A stretch of DNA of 64,000 nt from Centrapalus pauciflorus (lineage: Eukaryota; Streptophyta; Magnoliopsida; Asterales; Asteraceae): the NCBI GenBank assembly GCA_020465985.1, contig JAANYP010001767.1:239913-303912 (forward strand), in the 5' to 3' direction. A model generated the notes under the pieces. The model was not told where the DNA came from and ran no database searches. It was given only the letters and a program-made list of their open reading frames with translations. The position numbers and the translations under genes are program-made. Shown in pieces: positions 11,138 to 22,762 of this stretch (positions are counted from its first letter, which is position 1; the number at the start of each line of letters is the position of its first letter).

Positions 11138-14100
11138 TGATACTGTCTTATTTATTCATATATTTATGCAACAATATCATTCTTTTAATGCGCTTAAAAA
11201 TATAAGTTTTGATGCTAAAAGTTCATTTTCTTGTCATTTTTATTTGCAGGTTTAATTGAGTACAAGACAATAAAATAAGATGATTATTTGGGCTTATAGT
11301 GAAAAATATGAGAGCATGCTAGGAGGTCCAAAGAAAGTTCAAGATTTGAGTTTCTCCAAATCCAATACCCAACGGTCCAAAGTCCATTTTATTTTTAGGG
11401 TTTTAGATGAATTATTTATTTATTTTATAAATAAAGGGAGCCGGAGGGTGAAAAAAAGGGGGTGATAATTCTCTTTGGGGTTGGTGGCGCAGAGGAAAAG
11501 AAAAACAACATTCAAGATTAAATATTTTTTTCTTATTGTCTTCTGCTTGAGGCGGCGCAAAACAAACAGATACAATATTGATGCTTTTATTCTTTTTCCA
11601 TTCTTTTTGGGAGTTGATGCACAGGTGGGAAGAACAACAATATTGATATTAATTATAGAGTTAATTACAAAAGTGGTCCCTGTGGTTTGTCCTAAAATTT
11701 GGATTTGGTCCCTGAACTTTCAATTTTGCAAAAACGGTCCTTATTTTCATAGTTTGTTTGCAATTTTGGTCCCTCAACCTATTAACTTTTCTGATATGAC
11801 AAAATTACCCTTTATTATGATGCAAACTATAGGGACCATTTTTATAATTAGTTTTTAACTCTTTTTAATCTTAATTAAATAAATTATTTTTTAGTGTTAC
11901 TTAAATTTAATAAACTACAAAAAATAGAAAAAAAATATTTAATTATTTAGGTTGGTTCATAAATGATTTAGATATTTTTAGTCTTAATTAATTTTAATAT
12001 ACTATAATCAAAGTGTAAACCAATCAAAATTTATAATCGAAAATGTCATTTATGTTTAGAAAATTATTTTTTAAAGGTTTCATAAATAAGAAATTTTTTC
12101 TTTATAATTATTTATACTGGTTCATACATTTATAATAAAAAATAGTTATGTTGATCAAACCACAAAGACCATTTATGTAATTGACTCTACTTTATTTTTA
12201 GTGTTAATTAACTTTAATAAATTATTAAAAAAATTAGTTATGAGCTAACAGTTTAATTAAAGTTAAAAATATTAAAGAAATTAAATAAATAAAAATTTAA
12301 CGTTTAATTTGACCGGGTTAAAAAAACTTCCAAATGGTCTAAGACGATCAAATTTTTATTTATTTAACGTATCAATTATTTTATCGTTTTAATTTTTAAT
12401 TACACCAAAAACGATTTAAAATTTTAGGTCCATATAACATCTTTGAGATTCATGATTAACAACTTTTATCATCAAATTTGGTTTGTCAGACCTTTACATA
12501 AAAATCGAGAAATATAAATAGGTTTTTAATTTTTTTTTTCGTCTTTAATTTGACTTTTCATTTAATCCGATTAAATCGACACCTTAAAAATTTAAACCAT
12601 TTAGATTTATCACTTTACCATTATCACCTTGCTTTGATATAAATGTGAACAGATTATAAAATAGAATCTTTGACCGATTTTATTTAAGAAGAAAGTAAAA
12701 TATTTGACCAACAAATATATTTTTATTATAAATTTATGAACCAACATAAATAATTATAGAGTCAAATATTTTTATAATATTTTATATACGAAACTTCTAA
12801 AAAATAGTTTCTAAACATAAATGATTTTTTCGATTATAAATTTTGATTGGTTTACACTTTGATTATAGTAAATTAAAATTAATTAAGACTAAAAATATCT
12901 AAATCATTTATGAACCAACATGAATAATTAAATAATTTTTTTCTATTTTTTATAGTTTATTAAATTTAAGTAACACTAAAAAAATAATTTATTTAATTAA
13001 GATTAAAAAGAGTTAAAAACTAATTATAAAAATGGTCCCTATAGTTTGCATCATAATAAAGGGTAATTTGGTCATATTAGAAAAGTTAATAGGTTGAGGG
13101 ACCAAAATTGCAAACAAACTATGAAAATAAGGATCGTTTTTGCAAAATTGAAAGTTCAGGGACCAAATCCAAATTTTAGGACAAACCACGGTGACCATTT
13201 TTTTAATTAACTCTTAATTTTATATGTTTTCTTTGAGATTGGTGCTCAATAGATAACATCAACATTAAGTTATTTTATTTATTATTTTTTTTCTTTTTCT
13301 TGTGGTTCATGCACATCAACAAAAACCAGCAAAATTGCTTTTGTTTTGTTTTTAATTTTTTTTTAAGTAATTATGTTTAGTTTTATTTGTTATTTTTTAT
13401 TGTTAGTTACTAATTTGATTATGGGCTAAGTTTATTGTACTTGTTAATGATGAACGAACCCTAGATTTAAGTTAAGTTTTTTTTTATTGATTGAGTTTTG
13501 TTAATGTCTAGTCGTGAACCTTGATTTATTTATCTTAATAATTATTGAGTAGTTTACTATTACATTGTGTCATGTTCTGAAATTATGACTTGCACGTGTA
13601 ATTAGTCTTATCTGACTGTTTGCTTGTTCTGAAATTATGACGGTTGTATGCAGTTAGGGTAAACAATTATTCTGAACTTATGATAGTTGAAATTGCTTCT
13701 CTAATAACCCAGATAAAAGTTTAAGTTCAATTCACCAATAACGAGAGTTAGCGTGTTTTGAAAATATTAGGTTATAATTGAATTAGTAGGGTCTATGTTA
13801 GCTCCAAATTTCTTAGAAACTCTATCAATCAATTGCACTTGTAGACGAACAAAATCTAGGGGGAGTGATTCAATGACGAATACCTTTTAGTTATTTGACT
13901 CTATTCTCTTAATTAGTTATTTCATGGTCGTTTTAAATTTTCGTTAGTTACTATTAATTTTCATTTTAGTTTGAGTAATTTTGTTTACTTTGTCGTATCA
14001 ACGGTATCCAAAAATATAAAAAACAAAACCCCCTTTTTACTCGTTTGCATTTTATCCATTTTATTTTTGCTAGAATAATTTTTGTTGGTATAAATTGCAT

Positions 14101-14233
14101 TTTCCGTTCCTTGTGGTGACGATCCTGGTCTTACCAGTTTATTGCTATACGATCGGGTACATTTGCCCGAGAGTTTATCGGTCGATTTGGTCAGATTAGA
14201 GTTTATAAATTTAGAACTGATATTTCCGTATCA
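11138..14233 (+). repeat. Athila 3' LTR with internal insertion
   Basis: It starts TGATACTGTC and ends TTTCCGTATCA, followed by the AGGGC duplication. It is about 3.1 kb long, but 1.56 kb of that is the foldback element at 11658-13213. The LTR proper is therefore about 1.54 kb, a usual size for Athila. The first 210 bases match the 5' LTR fragment. No coding capacity is seen. Confidence 0.85.
11658..13213. mobile_element. Foldback Mutator-like element (non-autonomous)
   Basis: Two long inverted arms of roughly 500 bases each start GAGTTAATTACAAAA at the left and end AATTAACTC at the right. They read almost the same on opposite strands, including GGTCCCTGTGGTTTGTCC and its inverse. About 550 bases of AT-rich DNA separate them. 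The flanks TTAATTATA (11649-11657) and TTAATTTTA (13214-13222) form a 9-bp near-perfect duplication, the usual size for Mutator-like elements. There is no transposase gene, so it would need a transposase from elsewhere. Confidence 0.8.
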
Positions 14234-14238
14234 AGGGC
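14234..14238 (+). repeat. 5-bp target duplication, right copy (AGGGC)
   Basis: This is identical to 6082-6086 and directly follows the gypsy LTR end. Copia A resumes at 14239. Confidence 0.9.
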
Positions 14239-14770
14239 ACTCGCACATGGAAAGATACTTCATAGATTAAATGATAAGTTTTTCCAAGATGATAATATCC
14301 ACTATTTTTCAAACGGAGATACATTGAAGTTGCGGTTTTCTAGTCTGTCGTACCTTAGTGCATTCAAACACTGTGCGTAACTGTCACTTATAACAGGTGT
14401 ATCTACTTATGATATTTTTATTTAGCTAGCACTGTGTATGCAAAGTTTATTCGTTCCTTTTGCCTTAGTGGAAAAGCGATATCAATGGGCCCTCTGATGA
14501 TTAAACGTTGACTCTAGAGTGTCAAGCCTGACCGAGACGAAATTGATGTGTTCAATTAGTCAGTCTCATATAGTCAAATTAATCGGAGATCACAAACATA
14601 ATTTTGAAACTAAAGATTGATTATAATACATGTCTTAGTTTCATACGATATCTGAGAACGAAGGAATAGTTAATCCCTATCTAAAGGATTGGCTCTGATG
14701 TGACAGCTGTAACGGGTGGCTTGGAAGGCTGGTAATAGAATGTGTTTAGACAAGTAGTTGCCAACTTGTC
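14239..14770 (+). other. Copia A tail after the gypsy
   Basis: This is the rest of the untranslated region between copia A pol and its 3' LTR. No reading frame or motif stands out. Confidence 0.6.
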
Positions 14771-14782
14771 CAAGTGGGAGAC
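14771..14782 (+). other. Copia A polypurine tract
   Basis: CAAGTGGGAGAC lies directly before the 3' LTR. This purine-rich block is the usual plus-strand primer in copia elements with this kind of LTR. Confidence 0.75.
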
Positions 14783-15552
14783 TATTGGAACTAGTGTCCA
14801 AGTCACAACTAATTTGTAAATATTATTATCAGGCTGGATCCTTTTTGGTTGCATGCAATGAATAGTAAATAGAATGTAATTAACTTAAGGATATAATGTT
14901 AATTAGTTTGTTAATTTATTATGTTTAATAAATTAAATGGAAACTAAATAATTGATTATATTTGATTAACGTGTTGGTTTGTTAATATATTAATAAATAA
15001 TAAATTAACTGGAAGCTACTAGAATTAATTGATGAAGTACAGGGGCCAAACTGCAATAAGTTGATAGTCAACAGGGCACCCCTTAACCCTAGTTAAGGGG
15101 GCTGACCCTTGAACCCATCACACATAGGTTTGGGGTGAATTTCTAGGGTTTCTCAAACCCTATAAATAGGGAGCCCCTATCTGCATCATTCCTCGCTCAC
15201 TCAGTTCTAAGTTATCTGACGATAACAAGGGATACCAATTTTAGACTCTCAGATCTGAGCTTAGAAAAGTTATAGGTTATTTTCTCTTTGGATCATTGCG
15301 TGTGAACAAATAGAGGTGTTCTTGCTTTAGACGCTTGGCATCCGGTTCAGAGGCAGTTCGTGGAAGCGTTCTTCGTGGAGAAAATTGCGAATTTTTCTCA
15401 AGGTTAGTTTTTATTGTTCATCTCTTTATTTTACAATTTGTTGCTTAATTTCTTTGGTTTGATCCTTTAAGGTTTACATTCTTGCATGGTTAGGTTATTT
15501 AATTTTCTGCAAAGTTTTAAATTAACCTAGCAAGGGTATAGAAAACCCAACA
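14783..15552 (+). repeat. Copia A 3' LTR
   Basis: The LTR is about 770 bases, from TATTGGAACTAG (probably once TGTTGG) to AAACCCAACA. A TATAAATA box lies at 15161-15168, inside the near-palindrome CCCTATAAATAGGG. The last 55 bases match the remnant at 265-319. Its other flank is outside the window, so its target duplication cannot be checked. Confidence 0.85.
15161..15168 (+). promoter_or_regulatory. TATA box of the copia A LTR
   Basis: TATAAATA stands in the middle of the LTR, with a T-rich leader downstream. This is the normal place for the element's RNA polymerase II core promoter. Confidence 0.6.
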
Positions 15553-15872
15553 GTTACAACAGCCCCAAAGATAGCTAGGACTTGCGATCAAGCCCCATTC
15601 GACTCAATTCACCTATAAGCATCCATAAAGAGTACATGGAAGCCGCCGAACACAAGATAAGCCCCTAAGAGTGGGCTAAGGGTATTGGGTTATCAAACCA
15701 AATATACTAAGTTTATATGAGGCCTTAGAAGTTCCGGAATCGATCAAAGGCCCTCAAACCCCTTAAACACTTAATTTAGAGGTGGTTTGCAAGTATAAGA
15801 CCCAAGCATCGACCCCCGACCAAGCAAAATCAAATTTTGGGACAAAAAGATGGTCATGGAGTGACCTAAGGG

Positions 15873-15891
15873 GTAGTCACGCCGTGACTAC
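15873..15891. repeat. 19-bp palindrome
   Basis: GTAGTCACG C CGTGACTAC has perfect 9-base arms and a one-base centre. A second small inverted repeat, GCAGG...CCTGC, follows within 20 bases. Confidence 0.8.
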
Positions 15892-16804
15892 TGCAGGTCC
15901 AGCCTGCATGCTCTTTTTTCTTGACATAAAAGCTCCCAACTCCCCCAAAACCTCCATAAACGTTTTTGTAACTTTCGAGCGACTTTACCAACAATATTTA
16001 TAACATATAAAGATCATTTTAACACCTCTAAACATATAGAATCGTGTCCTAACATTCAGTGATTCCATGGATCATTTTAAGCATTTAATTCATATTTAAA
16101 CATTAAATTCAACCCAACAATGATTCAGAAATCATTGTTGCATTTCACGAAACACGCGGTGTGGTGTTTACACTCAAAACATCAACTTGAGCCTTTGCCC
16201 GAGTTTAACCCCGACCAATATATGAAATCGTTAATATAACATCATTAGAACATATTCTACCCTTCCAACACATGTAAAACATAAAGGATCATTCATTGAT
16301 TCATATGAACTCTTTTGATTTCATAAATGGGTTAAAACTCAAATCATCTCTTTAAAGCTCAAAACGAGCTTCCACTTAGTTCCATTCGATTCCATATCGA
16401 CATTTTAACTTATTTGGTTCAATATTGAGTGTATTTATCTTACTAAAACATCAAACTCAATTCATTTGAGCCCATTTGAGCCCTAGATTGGGTTCTAACT
16501 AAAATCATTACAACCAAACCCAACAAACTACATATTTTGGCTCCATAATAACTAAATAACAACATACTATAATGTTTTTGATGATTGGAGCCACATTGAT
16601 CATTTAATCATAAAACCTACTATGGGGTTATACAACATTAATGGAGGAATCAAGAAATAAAAGAGAGGAAGAAGGTGAGAGGTGATTATACCTTCACTTA
16701 CTACATGAATCCACAAGAAATTGCCTCTAATCTTTCACATTGATGATCAATCATGCCAAAACCGTAGAGTTCTCATTCTTCTTCTTTCAATTTTTCAAAT
16801 AAGA

Positions 16805-16832
16805 TGTGTGTGTGTGTGTGTGTGTGTGTGTG
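16805..16832 (+). repeat. (TG)14 microsatellite
   Basis: Fourteen perfect TG units inside the LTR-like sequence. Confidence 0.95.
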
Positions 16833-17267
16833 GTGAACGGTTTAAGAAGGGGGAAGGAAGAGGGATTTTGGCCTTTGGCCAATCCCACCCTCTAACCTTC
16901 ATCAATTGACATAACACACCCTTCCCATTCCTCTTTTTATTTGAAAATACAACTATAATACCCTAATTCACATTTTCTCAATACCTTAATACCTAAATAG
17001 ATAATTTGACATAATCATATTAATCATATTCAAAAACCACATTATATATTCTTTGTATCATATAAGTCTCAATAATAGCAATTGTCATAAATTCTTGGCA
17101 ATTAACTCATAATATTACCCTTATGTTAACAATTATAATTGTTCAATAAAGTTAGTTACCTCTTTAGTCAATATTAATATTATCTCCAAATAATAATTAT
17201 TCCAATAATTATACTACCTCAACATTATTAGGGTTATAATTAACTCTTAATTATTTGGGGTGTAACA

Positions 17268-18979
17268 TCTTCATGGGGAGAAGAGGTGTGCATTTTAACA
17301 TCAGTAGTGGTGAAACCTGAAGATGGAATTTGCACTTTGGGAATAGCCTCACTGAAGGGTTGTTCTGTACCCTGAGGATCATCAGCTTAGGGGCTTGATC
17401 CTTTAGCAGCTGTTGGGATGAAACAGCTGCACCATGAGGAGCAGATTTGGAATGCTGATTTGTTGGTTGGCTTGTACCAGCAGTTTTGAGACCTTGTGCG
17501 GACTCAGGGTGTGAAGGAGAAATATGAGAGCAAGACTGTGTGGACTAAGTATGGAATCGAGAATGTTCCTGTATTTCAATATCCCCAACTTGTTGAGAGG
17601 TAGGGATAGTTGATGTGGCTGACTCCTTTTATACATCTGGTTCCTGTTATGAGGAACTTGAGGGCTCAGGATGACCCTGGGCAGGCTCCATAGAGGCCTC
17701 TCCTTCTCCCAAAATTGGAGAAGGAGATACAGCAGGGGTTGCCTCTTTTTCAACAGACTCCTGTTGAGAAGGGTCAGAGCGGTTTTGTTGAGTGGGTAGG
17801 CTGATTGTTTTCTTCCTGGCTAGAGATTTCTTTCTAAGCCTGGAATACGTGGAGGGAGAGGATGGAGAAGTAGGAGGTTGTTGTGTTTGGACTGGTGAGG
17901 AGACTGGTCTAGAAACAGGTGGTGTAACCCGTTCCATGGTCTCAATGGGCACAAAGCCACTAGCCACAAAGGCTTCAGGTTCAACAGATGAACCTAGGTG
18001 ACCAGCCTGCTGCCCCTCAGCCACTAAGGCTGAGGGTGCAGACTCTGTTGTTTTGGCCTTCTTGGTGACAGGCCCAGCTTTACTAGACTTTAAGGTACGT
18101 TTTGCCTTCTTAGTCTGTGATTTGGATTTTCCTGTGGGAGCAGGGGTTGGATTCACCTCCTGAGTAGAAGGTCCTTCCACCAAACCAAGTAACCTTCTCA
18201 TTGGTGTTGCAAGAGGAGGATCATCAGCAGAGACTGGGGTGTGACATACCTTCTTTCTTATGATAGGAAATATCATAGTCTTGAGGAATGGTTGGGAGTT
18301 GTGGAGCTGATCACCACAAACATGTTTGAAGATTAAGCTCAGAAATCATGGGTATCTAACAGCTGGGGGACGCTGTTGTTGTTCCACAAAGGACCTCAGA
18401 TTTGAAAATATCCACTTAGCCATATTTGAAGTGGTTCCATCCATAAATTGTAGTTCTACTTGAATTTCATCACGGCTCAGCTGATCAAATGAACCAACCT
18501 TGTAGCCTAGACTCATCACCACAGAGGCAAAGCAAAAACTTTAAGTTGGTGCAAGCTCCCTTCTGAATAAAGTGGCACCCACCCTTGGTGTTGATACACC
18601 ACAGCAGCGTTGCAAGTTTGCCATTTGGTCATTCTCCCGGTTGTGGCTTATCATACTTTTCAGCAGCCGGAAGATTAAGCACTTCCTATAGAAGAGCAGT
18701 ATTTATCTCAACATTCTTAGTGTTTTTTCAGAATAGTCCCCCTAACAGTTATTGTAGCAAGGTCATACGAACAAGTATACTAAAACTCATACACCATACC
18801 CTGAATCATAACACCAGGGGTGGCAGTCATGGCATAGTTAAGTGGGTGAGCTTTCGGGAACTCAACCATCTGGTTGGGCACATAGTTGGTTGGTTTGATG
18901 GTTAACATGGTGGTGAGAGATGGGTGTTTGACACATCATCACCTAGGAATGCAGGAACGAAGGGGGTGTTGTAGTCCAT
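17268..18979 (-). pseudogene. Copia C extra gene after pol, broken
   Basis: This is homologous to the extra reading frame of copia B (43552 onward). The start at 18979 gives MDYNTPFVPAFLGDDV, matching B's MAYRPNPFLPVFVGDDV, and meets a stop within 30 codons. The middle returns near 18260-17650, with PPLATPMRRLLGLVEGPST where B has PPLSTPMRRLLGLVEGPST. A K-rich and then S/T/P-rich stretch follows. The remainder is cut off by the LTR at 17267. No enzyme motif, signal peptide or membrane segment is seen, and the function is unknown. Confidence 0.75.
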
Positions 18980-19699
18980 TTTTAAGAGTAGGAGAGAATG
19001 CACAATTTTTGGACCCAAAGTGTTTTAGGGTTTTGCAGAGGGTTTTTAAGAAGTAGGGAAAAAGAAGAAGATGAAATAGTGGAATGGGTATTTATAGAAT
19101 TTGAATGTGAGATAGTTGAAGAGAGAAGATTTTGGGCGGCTGATATGAAATATGATGACTAACGGAAAACAAAATGGTTTACCACGTCAGCATATTTGTC
19201 AAACCAACTTGACCTTTTTCTCCACTTACACACGTAACACACATTAACCGCAGGTAATTAAGATAAATATATACATAATTTAAGTGACTTAAATGTGAAG
19301 TAATGTTAATTAAAAGTTGATGTTCAAAACTGTTGTTCAGACCTGTGATGAAAGGATTTCATCAAAAGCTGATCATTCTTTAACCTGTCTGTTCAAACCT
19401 GTGCAGTTATATGACAATAGGTTTCAATGTAAAACCTGTTCAATAGTTGAACAGATTACAATGCTTTGCCTTGTATGACAGAATACAGAGTGAGTAGATT
19501 TCAGTTTAGACAACAGAACAAGTTTGAGAGAAAAACTTAGTTTAAAGAAACTTGTTATTTTGGCAAACCTGTTACTTGTCAAACCTGTTCAAATCTCAAC
19601 AAGCTGGCTAAGTACAGAGCAGATGAAACATGTTCTGTCAAAGTTGTTTTGTAAGATTTTATTAGATTTGATTAAGTAGCCTTAGAACATCAATGACCC
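18980..19699 (-). other. Copia C spacer between pol and extra gene
   Basis: This non-coding spacer has the same layout as in copia B. It contains repeated CCTGTTC/AACCTGTT motifs (19320-19640), then a TATA box and a pyrimidine-rich leader. There is no reading frame of its own. Confidence 0.65.
19089..19096 (-). promoter_or_regulatory. TATA box before the copia C extra gene
   Basis: The minus strand reads TATAAATA, 117 bases before the ATG at 18979. Copia B has the same box 114 bases before its ATG. The DNA between is CT-rich, like a plant 5' leader. Conservation between two diverged copies supports a real internal promoter; transcription itself is inferred. Confidence 0.6.
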
Positions 19700-21287
19700 T
19701 TAGTCACTATTATTTAACATTCCCAGCTTGCACACAAAGGAATTAAACCTATTTTCATCAAGAGGTTTGGTGAAAATATCTGCGAGCTATTCTTCTGTGG
19801 GAACAAAAGCTACCTCCACTTTACCTTTTTGGATGTGATCTCTTATGAACTGATGTATGACCTCATTATGCTTTGTTCTGGAGTGGAAGACAGGATTGTT
19901 GGATATGGCTATGACTCTTGTATTGTCACACAGAATAGGAATTTTCCATTCAAGTCCATAAGCTTCAAGCTAATGTTACGTCCATAGAATTTGCCCATAG
20001 TAGCTTCCAGCAGCAATATACTCAGCTTCAGCAGTAGAAGTATAAAAAGAAATATGCTTCTTGCTACATCAACTGATCAACTTTCCACCAAGGAGTTGAC
20101 ATCCACATGTTGTGTTATTTCTATCTAGCCTACAACCTTCAAAATCAGAATATGAATATCCAATTAGATCAATGCTAGAGTATTTGGGATACCAAAGACC
20201 CAAACCTGGTGTTCCTTTTAGGTATTTGAAGATTCTTTTTACAGCAGTTAGATGTGGTTCTTTTGGATCAGCTTGAAACAGCTAAGTATAGCACATAGAC
20301 AGGTGGCAACCATTATATCTGGTCTACTAGCAGTTAAGTATAGCAAGCTCCCAATCATACCTTTTTAAGTTGTTACTGAAACAGCTTAGCCAGAGGTATC
20401 AGCATCCAATTTTGCATTAGTTGCCATTGGGGTTTTGATGGGAGAACATTGATCAAATTTAAACTTTTTCAATAGATCGAATGTATACTTTCTTTGATTT
20501 ATGAATAATTCATTTGAGGTTTTTTAACCTGTAATCCTAAAAAGAAAATAAGTTCACCCATCATGCTAATTTCATACTTAGATTTCATGACCAGTGAAAA
20601 ATTCTTGCATAACTGTTCATTAGTAGAACTAAATATAATGTCATCCACATAAATTTGAACAAGCATTATGTCAGTTTTCACTTTCTTTATGAACAATGTA
20701 GTATCCACTTCACCTCTGGAATATGCATTGCTCATAAGGAAATTAGTAAGAGTGTCATACCAGGCTCTTGGGGCTTGTTTTAGACCATAGAGTGATTTGT
20801 CCAACTTATAGACAAAACCTGGATGATGTTCATTTTTAAAACCTGGAGGCTGCTTAACATATACCTCTTCTTGCAGCTTTCCATTCAAAAATGCGCTCTT
20901 TACATCCGTTTGAAAAACCTTCATGCTCTTGTGAGCATCATAAGCTAGAAACAAAAACATTGCTTCTAGCCTGGCCACTGGAGCAAATGTTTCATCATAA
21001 TCTATGCCTTCTTCTTGCCTATACCCTTGAGCAACAAGACTTGCTTTATTTCTAATAACATGACCTTGCTCATCCATTTTGTTTTTGAAAACCCATTTGG
21101 TGCCAATAATAGATTTTGCTTTAGGCATAGGGACCAGCTGCCATACTTTGTTTCTCTGAAACTGTTTGAGTTCCTCTTGCATGGCAGTGATCCAGTTGGT
21201 ATCTTTCAGTGCATCATCATTTTTCTTTGGCTCCATTAAGGACGCAAAGCTTGAGAACATACAAAAGTTCCCAAGGCTGTCCCATCT
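19700..21287 (-). pseudogene. pol: Copia C pol: reverse transcriptase and RNase H
   Basis: The frame starts at RWDSLGNFCMFSS, directly at the edge of gypsy D. The first 790 bases are open and carry FQTDVKSAFLNGKLQEEVYV, YGLKQAPRAWYDTL and the intact catalytic box YVDDIIFSSTN. After about 20500 the frame collapses, but the RNase H region can still be followed to a C-terminus at GMLNNSD and a stop at 19702-19700. It is close in sequence to copia B pol (41281-42852). Several stops and shifts make it inactive. Confidence 0.85.
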
Positions 21288-22556
21288 TGTCGGCACCCCT
21301 AATCAGTGATATTAATCACTTATGTTTTTGTGTGTTTCGTTATGTTTTAGTGTGTTAAATGCAAGAAAGTTGCTACTGCTAATGTGATTTACTTGTTGCA
21401 GTTGTGTGGCAAGAAAAGGAAGCAAATTGGTAGCTGGAAGAGTGAAAAAGTACTGAGCGTTCATGGCAGCGTCCCAAACGCCGAGAGAGCGTCTGGAATG
21501 GGTGATTACAGAAGTTGAGCCTCCTGAAGCCAGGTTGCGGCGTCCTGGTCAGCATCCGTGACGTCGGGTTCGACGCTGATGTGCCAGTTGCTGCGGGAAT
21601 AGTGCTTTTAAGGGAAACGATTACCACAATTGAGGGGTCGTCTAGTTTTTGTTTGAAAAACACAGAGGGTAGTTTTTGGAGGCAAACAAGAGGAGAAGAC
21701 AACAAGAAGGATTATTGTTCAAGCATTCGGCGCTCAATTCCTTGTGTTTACATATTGTTGGTAGTTAGTATGTCTTCATCTATGTCAATTGTTGTTTGTG
21801 TGATAGTCCAAGCTATGCTTGGCTAAATACGCTGCTGTGTTTGTTCTTATGTTTGCATATTATGGCATGAGCGAATGTGCAGTTGATTGCAGTTTCTATT
21901 TATGCTTAAAGGGGTTATGGATCATGTTGCTGAATGAATGAATGCGTTGTTAAATAATGAGTGTTGTATGTAATAGTGTATAATGATATCATTAGTTGTG
22001 CTAACTCTGTATAAAAGAGAAAGGCAATTAATTGAATTGCATATGTTGTCCTAAAAACAGTGGTTGTGGAAATCAATTCAATTACATGGAAACAGTTATT
22101 CAGTATACAATTGAATGCACAAACTTGATTAGACAGTTGATATTGTACGAAACAATTTATATCAATATAATTGGTTGTGTTGACTTGTTATGAGAAAGGA
22201 AGACAGCTAATTGAGTGATATATGTTGTCTTAAGAGGATAAACTGTGAAGTCTTCTTTGTCCCCATAAAAATTGTATCTTTATCTTCAGCATTCTGAATT
22301 GCCATGATATGTATAATGAGAGAGCAATCACCCATTCTCCCCAAGTGAAACTCTTTAATTCATCTCCTTTGTGTTAGAACACAGTGGTAGCCATTGATAG
22401 TAGTTTACTAACTAAAAACAAATGCTCACAATTTCAATCCAAACAGTCTCTGAAGCTAAATTAATGACCTGACTTTCCCTGTGGATTCGATCCCACTTAC
22501 CCTATCTATATAGTGTGTTTGGGTTATTTTTGATACTCATACGACTGGGTCCATCA
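21288..22556 (+). repeat. Gypsy D 5' LTR
   Basis: The LTR is 1,269 bases, starts TGTCGGCACCC and ends GGTCCATCA. It starts exactly where copia C pol is interrupted and is followed three bases later by the primer site. A TATAAAAG box lies at 22010-22017. The part near 21450-21580 is rich in GCGTC/GACGC motifs, like the post-pol region at 28178-28440. There is no second LTR to compare. Confidence 0.8.
22010..22017 (+). promoter_or_regulatory. Possible TATA box of the gypsy D LTR
   Basis: TATAAAAG lies 743 bases before the primer site... within the second half of the LTR. It is a single motif match. Confidence 0.4.
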
Positions 22557-22559
22557 AAA

Positions 22560-22577
22560 TGGCGCCGTTGCCAGGGA
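22560..22577 (+). other. Gypsy D primer binding site
   Basis: TGGCGCCGTTGCCAGGGA lies three bases after the LTR end. This is the usual type of primer site in plant Athila and Tat elements, differing by one base from the common TTGCCGGGG form. Confidence 0.85.
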
Positions 22578-22762
22578 TTGACAGCGCTTGTTAAATTAGT
22601 GTTGGAGTAACTGTTTATGTAAATACTCTTGTTTATATTAGCTAGTTATTTCCTTTTTGTTTTCATTTATTTATTACAGTCAATTTTAATTATCTTTATT
22701 TTTCTTAACATTCTGAACAACAGAGTTTAGAATCTTCACTTGTGTGTGTGTGTCTTAGGTAT

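Larger units (their letters stand above)
6087..14233 (+). mobile_element. Athila-like Ty3/gypsy element in copia A
   Basis: This gypsy element is bounded by TGATA...GTATCA ends and a perfect 5-bp duplication. It keeps about 213 bases of 5' LTR, the end of RT, RNase H, a full-length-looking integrase, a purine tract and the 3' LTR. Pol resembles the Athila (non-chromovirus) lineage: MDDFSVF in RT and FDVWGIDFMGPFP in integrase. The rest of the 5' LTR, the primer site, gag, protease and the first part of RT are missing. Mitochondrial-like DNA occupies their place. The 3' LTR carries a foldback element. Confidence 0.85.
265..15552 (+). mobile_element. Copia element A, decayed and interrupted
   Basis: This is a Ty1/copia retrotransposon on the plus strand. 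It has a 5' LTR remnant, a primer site, a long AT-rich leader, broken gag and pol genes, a purine tract and a complete 3' LTR. The copia order is clear: gag, zinc knuckle, protease, GAG-pre-integrase, integrase, then reverse transcriptase and RNase H. An Athila-like gypsy element (6087-14233) splits it after pol. The reading frames contain many stops and shifts, so it is dead. Its pol is clearly different from those of copia B, C and G, and it has no extra gene after pol. The lineage within copia was not settled; Tork-like is a guess. Confidence 0.85.
15553..17267 (-). mobile_element. Gypsy-like LTR sequence, truncated
   Basis: This is 1.7 kb of non-coding DNA. Its right edge reads GGGGTGTAACA, which on the minus strand is the TGTTACACCCC start typical of some gypsy LTRs. 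It is followed at once by copia C coding sequence, so this LTR appears to have inserted into copia C. The left end was cut by the copia A insertion. No reading frame of substance is present. It could be a solo LTR or part of an element; the family call rests only on the terminal sequence. Confidence 0.5.

Noticed and set aside
11475..11858. 127-codon frame partly in the foldback arm as a gene
   Set aside because: It crosses the edge of the foldback element, and the same peptide appears inverted at 13013-13198 because of the arms.
18585..18905. Plus-strand frame of 106 codons
   Set aside because: It is the opposite strand of copia C's extra gene.
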